Assembly (NCBI RefSeq): GCF_000378505.1
Contig: NZ_KB899995.1
Coordinates: 186,001-250,000, forward strand
Direction of reading: 5' to 3'
Length of the DNA: 64,000 nucleotides
DNA from: Modicisalibacter luteus DSM 23508
GTDB lineage: Bacteria > Pseudomonadota > Gammaproteobacteria > Pseudomonadales > Halomonadaceae
The notes under the pieces were generated by a model. It was not told the origin of the DNA, did no database searches, and saw only the letters and a list, made by a program, of their open reading frames with translations. Shown here in pieces: positions 58,233 to 64,000 of the stretch. Each line of letters begins with the position of its first letter. Positions within the stretch are counted from its first letter, which is position 1. The translations under genes and the position numbers were made by a program.

Positions 58233-58556
58233 TCATTCGTTCTCGAGGCTGTCCTGAATCCGCTCGAACTCGGTTTCATCGATGCGTTCGTCGCTGTTCA
58301 GGTCGACCTCGTTATAGTCCCGGTACATGTTGTAGATGGCACGATCATCCTCGTTCGCATTGCCGCCTTCCTCGGCCTGCATGCCGGTGCGGATGTTGGC
58401 GATGCCGCCATCCCACTCCTCTTGGCTGATGTCGCCCGAGGCATCGGTGTCCCAGAAGGCGAAATCACTGCCATCGCTTTCCTGGGCGTGGGCCGCAACG
58501 GCGAATGACAGGGCCAGCGCCGATCCTGCCATGAGCGTAATCCAGTGACGTTGCAT
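58233..58556 (-). CDS. Exported EF-hand calcium-binding protein
   Basis: A 107-residue periplasmic protein with a signal peptide ending AAHAQ. It has two EF-hand loops: Asp36-Asp38-Ser40-Asp42 to Glu47 in DTDASGDISQEEW, and Asp85-Asn87-Asp89-Arg91 to Glu96 in DLNSDERIDETEFE. Both keep the key acidic positions and should bind calcium. Start behind GGGAGG. It stands alone between the gcl operon and an antiporter gene. Confidence 0.82.
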   Translation of the reverse strand: MQRHWITLMAGSALALSFAVAAHAQESDGSDFAFWDTDASGDISQEEWDGGIANIRTGMQAEEGGNANEDDRAIYNMYRDYNEVDLNSDERIDETEFERIQDSLENE

Positions 58557-58613
58557 GCGTGTTTCCTCCCTGAATGGATGCGTCCTTATTCACTGTAGTG
58601 CCGGTGGCGGATG

Positions 58614-58638
58614 AAGCAAACCCGGCCTGATGGCCGGG
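58614..58638 (-). terminator. Rho-independent terminator of the antiporter gene
   Basis: A 7-bp GC stem (CCCGGCC with GGCCGGG, loop TGAT) with TTTGCTT on the minus strand. It lies 17 bp after the stop of the leftward antiporter gene. Confidence 0.7.
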
Positions 58639-58654
58639 CGTGTCGAGGACCGGC

Positions 58655-60019
58655 TTACAGGATCATTGCGGCAACCCAGCCGAAGGCGATCAGCGGAAGG
58701 TTGTAGTGCAGGAAGGTGGGCACGCAGGTGTCCCAGATATGATCGTGCTGGCCGTCGGCGTTGAGCCCGGCGGTGGGGCCGAGGGTCGAGTCCGAGGCGG
58801 GAGACCCGGCATCGCCGAGTGCGGCCGCCGTGCCGACCAGGGCGACCGTGGCCATCGGTGAGAAGCCGAAGCTGATGGCCAGCGGCACATACAGCGAGGC
58901 GATGATGGGTATGGTCGAGAATGACGAGCCGATGCCCATGGTGATGAACAGGCCCACCAGCAGCATGATCAGGGCCGCTAGTCCGCGATTGTCGCCGATC
59001 ACCTCCACCGAGCTCTGTACCAGTGTCTCGACGTCGCCGGTGGCCTGCATCACACCGGCGAATCCGGAAGCGGTGATCATGATGAAGCCCACCAGGGCGA
59101 GCATGCGCATGCCCTCGGTAAAGATGTCGTCCTGCTCACGCCAGCGAAACACGCCGCTGACCGAGAGGATGGCGAAACCAAGAATGCCGCCCAGCATCAT
59201 GGAATCGAAGACCAACTGGGTAGCCAGGGCGCCGACGATGGCGATGATCAGTACGGCTTTCTGCCAGGGCGCGAGGCGCTTGGCCGTTTCGACCTTGGAC
59301 GCGACCTGCGCATGGCGCTGGTCTGCATGCGACAGGTCGCGGTCCTCATAGGCGCGCCGACGGCGATAGCTGACAGTCAGCGCGAAAACCAGGCCGAGCG
59401 CCATGCCCGCGATGGGTAGCAGCATCGCCATCGGCACGATGTCGGGCGTCACGTTGAGACCCAAGGACGCTCCGGCCTCGTTGAGGTTGCTCAGCAGGAT
59501 ATCGTTGAGAAAGATCGCGCCGAATCCGACCGGCAGCAGCATGTAGGGTGCCGTGATGCCGAATGTGATGGCGCAGGCTGCGGCACGACGATCCATGCGC
59601 AGATGGTTCATCAGCTTGAGCAGGGGCGGCACCAGAATGGGGATGAAGGCAATGTGCACGGGAATCAGGTTCTGCGAGAAGATCGCGGCGATCAGCAGAA
59701 TGCCCAGCAGGGCGAAATAGATCCCGGTGCGGGGCGGGGTGCCCCGATCCAATTGCAGCTTGTCGATAGCCTTGGCGGATAGTAGCTCGGTGATGCCCGA
59801 ACGCGACAGGGCAACGGCAAAGGCGCCCAGCGTGGCGTAGGCCAGGGCAATGGTAGCGCCGTTACCGAGGCCGTCATTGAAGGCGACGAGCACGTCGGAA
59901 ATATCCATGCCGCTGTACAGGCCACCGACCAGGGCGGCGACAATTAGTGCGAAGACCACGGAAACGCGGGCAAGACTCAGGGCGACCATCACCAGGATGG
60001 CCAGGACGATTGCATTCAT
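58655..60019 (-). CDS. COG2056/YuiF-type Na+/H+ antiporter family permease
   Basis: A 454-residue protein with about 11 membrane helices. It starts MNAIVLAILVMVALSLARVSVVFALIVAALVGGL and has FNDGLGNGATIALAYATLGAFAVALSRSG, QNLIPVHIAFIPILVPPLLKLMN and the C-terminal SDSTLGPTAGLNADGQHDHIWDTCVPTFLHYN, all hallmarks of the COG2056 group (IT superfamily, NhaC-related). The family is annotated as Na+/H+ antiporter or amino-acid permease; the true substrate is uncertain. Sodium extrusion would suit a halophile. Monocistronic. Confidence 0.88.
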   Translation of the reverse strand: MNAIVLAILVMVALSLARVSVVFALIVAALVGGLYSGMDISDVLVAFNDGLGNGATIALAYATLGAFAVALSRSGITELLSAKAIDKLQLDRGTPPRTGIYFALLGILLIAAIFSQNLIPVHIAFIPILVPPLLKLMNHLRMDRRAAACAITFGITAPYMLLPVGFGAIFLNDILLSNLNEAGASLGLNVTPDIVPMAMLLPIAGMALGLVFALTVSYRRRRAYEDRDLSHADQRHAQVASKVETAKRLAPWQKAVLIIAIVGALATQLVFDSMMLGGILGFAILSVSGVFRWREQDDIFTEGMRMLALVGFIMITASGFAGVMQATGDVETLVQSSVEVIGDNRGLAALIMLLVGLFITMGIGSSFSTIPIIASLYVPLAISFGFSPMATVALVGTAAALGDAGSPASDSTLGPTAGLNADGQHDHIWDTCVPTFLHYNLPLIAFGWVAAMIL

Positions 60020-60152
60020 CGGTATTCCTGAACGGCTTGAATGGCGGAGGAATCAGCGTACCGCCCCGTCACGCTGGCGCACTGCGGGGCGAGAAGCCGG
60101 GCATGATACCGCACCCGGCCATGCGATGCCCGGCAGAGCGCTATTCGGCTGG

Positions 60153-60785
60153 CTAATCTGGCAGCCCGTCGCCGCTCAGGCACGCCGCAGTGGCCGCTCC
60201 AAGCCCCTCCTCCGCCTGCAGCCCCCGGTAAATAGCCTCACGTTCGGCGTCGGACTTGTGCTGGCTGGCCTTGTGCTTGCCAGTCAGTTGAGTGATGGTC
60301 AGTTCGACGCCGACGATGACCCGGCACAACCCCTCGATGTAGTCGGCTGGGGCGTCTTCGACCGACCAGGGCATGGCCTGCGTTCGCTCGAAACGCTCGC
60401 TCAGGTCGGTCACTAGTCCCAGGAGCCAGGCGGGATCGTGAATAAAGCGCAGTCGGCCGTGTGCGTGAACGACCTGATAGTTCCAGGTGGGAACCACTCG
60501 GCCGTGCTCACGCTTGTCCGGGTACCAGTTCGGTGTGATGTAGGCCTGCGGACCATGGAAGATCGCCAACGCATCGGCCTCGCCTTCTCGCCAGAGAGGA
60601 TTGGCACGGGCGATGTGACCGCGCAGCACGCCATGTTCCCCACCTTCGGAATCGAAAAGCAGAGGGAGATGATCTGCCATGACGCCGCAGCCCGTGACAA
60701 GGGCCAGCGTGGCGAAGGGATGCTCATCGATGACGGCCCGCAAGGCAGCGTGTTCGGTCATGGCGAAGTGGCGGGGCAGGTACAT
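60153..60785 (-). CDS. PaiB family FMN-binding protein (negative transcriptional regulator)
   Basis: A 210-residue PNPOx-fold protein that matches PaiB: MYLPRHFAMTEHAALRAVIDEHPFATLAL, HIARANPLWRE, AIFHGPQAYITPNWYP, and VPTWNYQVVHAHGRLRFI. Bacillus PaiB acts with the acetyltransferase PaiA in repressing sporulation and protease genes. Here it lies 23 bp downstream of a GNAT gene, which echoes the PaiA-PaiB pair. Start at 60785 with GAGGAG. DNA binding has not been shown for most members; FMN or heme binding is more likely. Confidence 0.9.
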   Translation of the reverse strand: MYLPRHFAMTEHAALRAVIDEHPFATLALVTGCGVMADHLPLLFDSEGGEHGVLRGHIARANPLWREGEADALAIFHGPQAYITPNWYPDKREHGRVVPTWNYQVVHAHGRLRFIHDPAWLLGLVTDLSERFERTQAMPWSVEDAPADYIEGLCRVIVGVELTITQLTGKHKASQHKSDAEREAIYRGLQAEEGLGAATAACLSGDGLPD

Positions 60786-60808
60786 GGGACTCCTCGACTG
60801 TCGTTGCA

Positions 60809-61567
60809 TCAGGTGGGTTCGGGGCGTGGCGTCAGCACCGCTGTGGTCAGCGTCGACAATGCCTGGCGTTGCCGGCCATCAACATCGAAGTTATCCGGGG
60901 ACAGCCAGCATTCGAAGACCGGCGCGAGCCGGCGCCACTCGTGATCGAGCAAGGCGTACCAGGCGCTGTCGCGGTTGTGCCCGTTCACCACACGGTGCTG
61001 ATGAAAGATGCCCTCGAAGCGAAGGCCGAGGCGTTGCGCCGCCTGTCGCGAAGGGGTATTGAGGGCATCGCATTTCCACTCCAGGCGTCGATAACCCAAG
61101 TCGAAGACATGACGCATCATCAGGACCAGCGCCTCGGTAGCCACCGGGGTGCGAGCCAGGCGGGGCGAGAAGTTGAGATGGCCCAGCTCGACGCTGCCGT
61201 GCTCCGGCTGGATGTTGAGCCAGGCCGCCACGCCCAAAGCATCACCGGAACCGGTTGCCACTACCGTCATGAAACGAGGGTCCTGCGCATCACTACACTG
61301 CTGTAGCCAGGCATGGCAGCTTGCCGCATCGTTGAAGGGCCGACCGCCCAGATAGGTCCAGCGGGCTTTGCCGCTCCCGTCGCCGGGGGTTGCCGGATCG
61401 GGCTGCTGCCAGGCCGCCCAGAGCGCATCGGCATGCCGCTCAGCGGAGAGTGGCTCGAGACGGCAAAAGCGCCCTTGAAGTGCGGTATTGCCCGGCAGCA
61501 TTGGCGGTCGCCAGTCAGCGACCGGGAAGCCAACGGGCTGACCGAATTGGTTGGTAGTCGTGGTCAT
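60809..61567 (-). CDS. GNAT family N-acetyltransferase (RimJ/RimL type)
   Basis: A 252-residue acetyltransferase. The GNAT core includes LGHLNFSPRLARTPVATEALVLMMRHVFDLGYRRLEWKCDALNTPSRQAAQRLGLRFEGIF, with the acetyl-CoA binding stretch and the conserved N-x-x-S-x-x-x-A-x-R pattern seen in ribosomal-protein acetyltransferase-like enzymes. The ATG at 61567 has GAGG 7 nt upstream. Encoded just before PaiB and after a rhodanese gene (9-bp gap), so likely one operon. Confidence 0.88.
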   Translation of the reverse strand: MTTTTNQFGQPVGFPVADWRPPMLPGNTALQGRFCRLEPLSAERHADALWAAWQQPDPATPGDGSGKARWTYLGGRPFNDAASCHAWLQQCSDAQDPRFMTVVATGSGDALGVAAWLNIQPEHGSVELGHLNFSPRLARTPVATEALVLMMRHVFDLGYRRLEWKCDALNTPSRQAAQRLGLRFEGIFHQHRVVNGHNRDSAWYALLDHEWRRLAPVFECWLSPDNFDVDGRQRQALSTLTTAVLTPRPEPT

Positions 61568-61576
61568 CGGCAAGCC

Positions 61577-62032
61577 TCAAGCACAGCCGCAGTCGTCCGG
61601 CATGTCGCCGACCAGGCTGCCGGGCGTATCACCGCTGGCGACGGGGTGGCCATCGCGTTTCCAGAAGTCGAGCCCGCCCAGCAGCTCCTTGACTCGCAGC
61701 CCATGTCGGGCGAGCTTCCAGGCGCCCTTGGTCGAGGCGTTACAGCCGATGCCATCGCAGTAAGTGATATAGACGCGCTCTGTGGCCAGCTCGGCCAGGC
61801 GCTCGGGTGTCATGTCGCGATGCGGCAGGCTGATTGCCCCGGGAATATGGCCCGCCAGGTACTTTGCCGAACTGCGGGTATCGATGACGACGAGTTCACG
61901 GATGTCGTTGGCCAGGTCCACGGACAGATCCCAGGCATCGGTATGATGGCTGAGCTTGGCGGCCATGGCATTGGCGGTCGATTCGGGCGTGTCCGGCGGA
62001 AAGGCAAGCACGACGGAAGTCGGGTTCGGCAT
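61577..62032 (-). CDS. Rhodanese-like sulfurtransferase
   Basis: A 151-residue single rhodanese domain: IRELVVIDTRSSAKYLAGHIPGAISLPHRDM, then ITYCDGIGCNASTKGAWKLARHGLRVKELLGGLDFWKRDGHPV. The catalytic cysteine is the first Cys of YCDGIGC. The C-terminus ends DDCGCA, giving extra cysteines that may relay sulfur. No signal peptide. It is cotranscribed with two GNAT genes, an unusual mix. Confidence 0.88.
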   Translation of the reverse strand: MPNPTSVVLAFPPDTPESTANAMAAKLSHHTDAWDLSVDLANDIRELVVIDTRSSAKYLAGHIPGAISLPHRDMTPERLAELATERVYITYCDGIGCNASTKGAWKLARHGLRVKELLGGLDFWKRDGHPVASGDTPGSLVGDMPDDCGCA

Positions 62033-62044
62033 GTCAGTCTCCAG

Positions 62045-62494
62045 TCAGTCGATATCAAGGATGTAGCCATAGAAGGCGTCGTTGCGCTGCCAGCCCAGCG
62101 ATTCGTAGAGCCGTTGGGCAGCGCCATTGCCGGTCTGGGTGCTCAGGCTCAGGCGTGGCACGCCATGGTCCCTAGCCAGTTCGGCAGCGGCCTGCATCAA
62201 GGCTCGGCCAATACCTTGGCCACGTGCTTTGGGGTCGACGAACAGATCGTTGAGTATCCAGCGTGGAGCGAGGCTGACGGTCGATAGCACCGGGTAGAGC
62301 TGGACGAAGCCCATAAGCTGGTTCGCGTCGTCCTCGTAGACCAGCAGGTGCGAATCGCTGAGCCCCAGGCGCTGAACGAGAAAGGCACGAGCGGCGTGGG
62401 TATCCCCGGGTTGGGCATAGAATTGCCGATAGCCATCGAGCAGAAGGCTCAAGGCATCGAGATCGGCAGTGCTCGCAGGACGAAGGCAGGCCAT
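62045..62494 (-). CDS. GNAT family N-acetyltransferase
   Basis: A 149-residue GNAT starting MACLRPASTADLDALSLLLDGYRQFYAQPGDT, with the acetyl-CoA loop NDLFVDPKARGQGIGRALMQAAAELARDHG and LSLSTQTGNGAAQRLYESLGWQRNDAFYGY. Typical of small-molecule or amino-acid acetyltransferases. An ATG at 62539 with a GGGGAA site would add 15 residues; I prefer 62494 by family alignment. It is divergent from the MocR regulator, with 91 bp between them, so it is a plausible target. Confidence 0.85.
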   Translation of the reverse strand: MACLRPASTADLDALSLLLDGYRQFYAQPGDTHAARAFLVQRLGLSDSHLLVYEDDANQLMGFVQLYPVLSTVSLAPRWILNDLFVDPKARGQGIGRALMQAAAELARDHGVPRLSLSTQTGNGAAQRLYESLGWQRNDAFYGYILDID

Positions 62495-62585
62495 GAGAAT
62501 CCCCAAAAAAGCGATGACAGGATCCCAGTCTGGCGACATAGTGGTTCCCCTGTAAGAACCAGTTAAAGCCAATTGAGGGGAGCCA

Positions 62586-64000
62586 GTGAGCGCAACACGG
62601 GCACGCAGCGAATGGATCGTCGAGGCACTGGCCATGCGTCTCGAGGCATCCGAGACCCAGCCACGGGCGCAGTGTCTGTACGAGGCCCTGCGCGGTTGGA
62701 TTCAGCACGGCGAACTGGCCTCGGGAAGTGCTCTTCCTTCATCGCGCCGGCTGGCCCAGTCGCTGGCACTGGGACGCAATACGGTGTTGGCCGCAATGGA
62801 TCGACTGGTGGCGGAGGGCTTCGTCGTCGCGCGGCAGGGGGCCGGGCTGTTCGTCGCTGCGTTGCCCTCGCCGCCACAGACGCTGAGCGACACGCCCTTG
62901 TCGCCCGCGGCGGTGCGGTTATCCCGGCGCGGCCAACGGCTGCTCGATTTCTGCGCTACGCTGAGCACCGGACATCGGGCCTTCGCTCCCGGCGTGCCGG
63001 CGCTGGACCGGTTTCCCCGCGAGCGCTGGCAGCGCCTGCTGCGCCGGCATCAGCACCGGGCCGACACGCGCTGGTTCGACTACTCGTCCTTGGGCGGCGT
63101 GCCGGCGCTCCGTGAGGCGCTTTGCGATTATCTGCGCCTGTCCCGCTCGGTGAACTGTCGTCCCGAGCAGATCCTGATCACCCAGGGGGCGCAGCAGGGC
63201 TTCGAGCTGATCGCCCGGCTACTGGCCGACCCTGGTGAGTCGGCCTGGATCGAGGAGCCCGGTTATGGCGGCGCCCAGGCGTGTTTTATTGCGGCGGGCC
63301 TGAATGTCGTACCCGTTGCGGTGGACGACGATGGCCTACAACCCGAGGCGGTCCCGCCAGGATCGCCGTCGCCGCGGCTGATCTACGTCACCCCGTCGCA
63401 CCAGTACCCCAGCGGCGTGACCATGCCCCAGGCACGACGCCTCGCGCTGTTGGCCGCCGCCGAGCGCCATGGCGCCTGGGTCGTCGAGGACGATTACGAC
63501 AGCGAGTTCCGCTATACCACGGCGCCGGTGGCTTCGCTGCAGGGCCTGGCACCGCATACGCCGGTGATCTATGTCGGAACCTTCAGCAAGGTACTCTATC
63601 CGGGGCTTCGGCTCGGTTACCTGGTTTTGCCCGAGGCGCTGATCGACGACTTCCGGCGGGCCAATGCTCGCCTGCATCGCGAAGGGCAGTACGTCGTCCA
63701 GTCGGCCCTCGCCGAATTCATCACCGAGGGCCACTTCGCCCGCCATGTGGCACGTATGCGTACCTGCTACCGGCAGCGCCAGGCGGCCCTGCGCGAAGCG
63801 CTGGCATCGGCCCTGGCGCAAGGGCTTGAGCTGTCGCGAGGCCAGGCCGGGATGCATCTTGTGGCCCGGCTGGACTCGCACGATGAGGAGCGCCGCCTGG
63901 TCGAGGCCGCGCGAACCCAGGGCATCACACTTTCGCCGTTATCGCGCTATTACCTGCAGGGCCCCGGCGAGCCCGGCCTGGTACTGGGCTATGCCGGTGC
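62586..64000 (+). CDS. MocR/PdxR family regulator (GntR HTH fused to aminotransferase), truncated by window end
   Basis: About 471 codons are visible and the frame is open to the right edge. The GTG at 62586 follows GAGGGGA. The N-terminal winged helix is LYEALRGWIQHGELASGSALPSSRRLAQSLALGRNTVLAAMDRL, followed by a class-I aminotransferase fold: LITQGAQQGFELIARLL, EEPGYGGA, IYVTPSHQYPSGVTMP, EDDYDSEFRY, and GTFSKVLYPGLRLGYLVL, whose lysine binds PLP. MocR regulators sense PLP or amino compounds and often control the divergent gene; here that is the GNAT. Only a few C-terminal residues are missing. Confidence 0.92.
   Translation, partial: MSATRARSEWIVEALAMRLEASETQPRAQCLYEALRGWIQHGELASGSALPSSRRLAQSLALGRNTVLAAMDRLVAEGFVVARQGAGLFVAALPSPPQTLSDTPLSPAAVRLSRRGQRLLDFCATLSTGHRAFAPGVPALDRFPRERWQRLLRRHQHRADTRWFDYSSLGGVPALREALCDYLRLSRSVNCRPEQILITQGAQQGFELIARLLADPGESAWIEEPGYGGAQACFIAAGLNVVPVAVDDDGLQPEAVPPGSPSPRLIYVTPSHQYPSGVTMPQARRLALLAAAERHGAWVVEDDYDSEFRYTTAPVASLQGLAPHTPVIYVGTFSKVLYPGLRLGYLVLPEALIDDFRRANARLHREGQYVVQSALAEFITEGHFARHVARMRTCYRQRQAALREALASALAQGLELSRGQAGMHLVARLDSHDEERRLVEAARTQGITLSPLSRYYLQGPGEPGLVLGYAG

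Noticed and set aside
1-64000. CRISPR arrays, tRNA/rRNA genes, insertion sequences, prophage, toxin-antitoxin pairs
   Set aside because: I looked for spaced direct repeats, cloverleaf-like segments, transposase or integrase motifs and paired small genes, and found none I could support.

Overview
The window looks like a chromosomal stretch from a GC-rich gammaproteobacterium, most likely a Halomonas-type member of the Halomonadaceae. This is an inference from the gene mix: a Pseudomonas/Halomonas-type MvaT nucleoid protein, TRAP and TTT solute carriers, an enteric-type MntR, a complete cyanophycin operon and a COG2056 antiporter. I see no rRNA, tRNA, transposase, integrase, phage gene or CRISPR array. 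Most of the window is dense, high-GC metabolic sequence. One AT-richer, gene-poor stretch lies around 17.5-20.6 kb, around mvaT.

Layout. 0-9 kb: the C-terminus of a 2-oxoadipate dioxygenase/decarboxylase (HglS/YdcJ type), then a nitrogen-storage locus. The operon cphB-cphA-iadA (cyanophycinase, cyanophycin synthetase, isoaspartyl dipeptidase) faces away from a two-gene unit encoding an uncharacterised ATP-grasp ligase and a CocE/NonD serine hydrolase. 9-17.5 kb: small exported proteins, a GntR/FCD regulator, a TTT transporter (tctCAB), D-tartrate dehydratase and tartrate/D-malate dehydrogenase, then cytochrome b561. 17.5-21.1 kb: the AT-rich stretch with mvaT, small unknown proteins and a tandem-repeat RRYGP protein. 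21.1-29.7 kb: metal handling, with a NicO transporter, DUF1007, PepSY and DUF2946 proteins, then mntR, an MntR-type operator and a four-gene Mn/Zn ABC importer whose two permeases carry unusual C-terminal cytoplasmic domains. 30-34 kb: two glycosyltransferases, a PAP2 phosphatase and a flippase-like membrane protein, probably for glycolipid or envelope glycan synthesis.

34-41 kb: a malonate catabolic operon (TRAP transporter, malonyl-CoA decarboxylase, malonyl-CoA synthetase) divergent from its GntR regulator across a perfect 27-bp palindrome. 41-48 kb: a TauE-like exporter, an orphan ParA, and a second TRAP operon with an SDR epimerase/dehydrogenase. A divergent LacI regulator controls this operon from two palindromic operators exactly 20 bp apart. 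48-52.7 kb: LysE and MFS exporters, a GlxA-type regulator, a PNPOx-fold stress protein and a CAP-domain secreted protein. 52.9-58 kb: the glyoxylate-to-glycerate operon gcl-hyi-glxR-glycerate kinase. 58-64 kb: an EF-hand protein, a COG2056 antiporter, PaiB, two GNATs, a rhodanese, and the start of a MocR/PdxR regulator that runs off the window.

How it fits together: the window is rich in scavenging of small organic acids (tartrate, malonate, an unknown TRAP substrate, glyoxylate). Each module has its own transporter and local regulator, and there is also a nitrogen reserve polymer system. The glyoxylate operon could also process glycerate or tartronate semialdehyde from the tartrate branch. 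The most interesting leads are the ATP-grasp/CocE pair attached to cyanophycin metabolism, the Lys-to-Glu change at the metal-bridging position of IadA, and the winged-helix-like tails on the Mn permeases.
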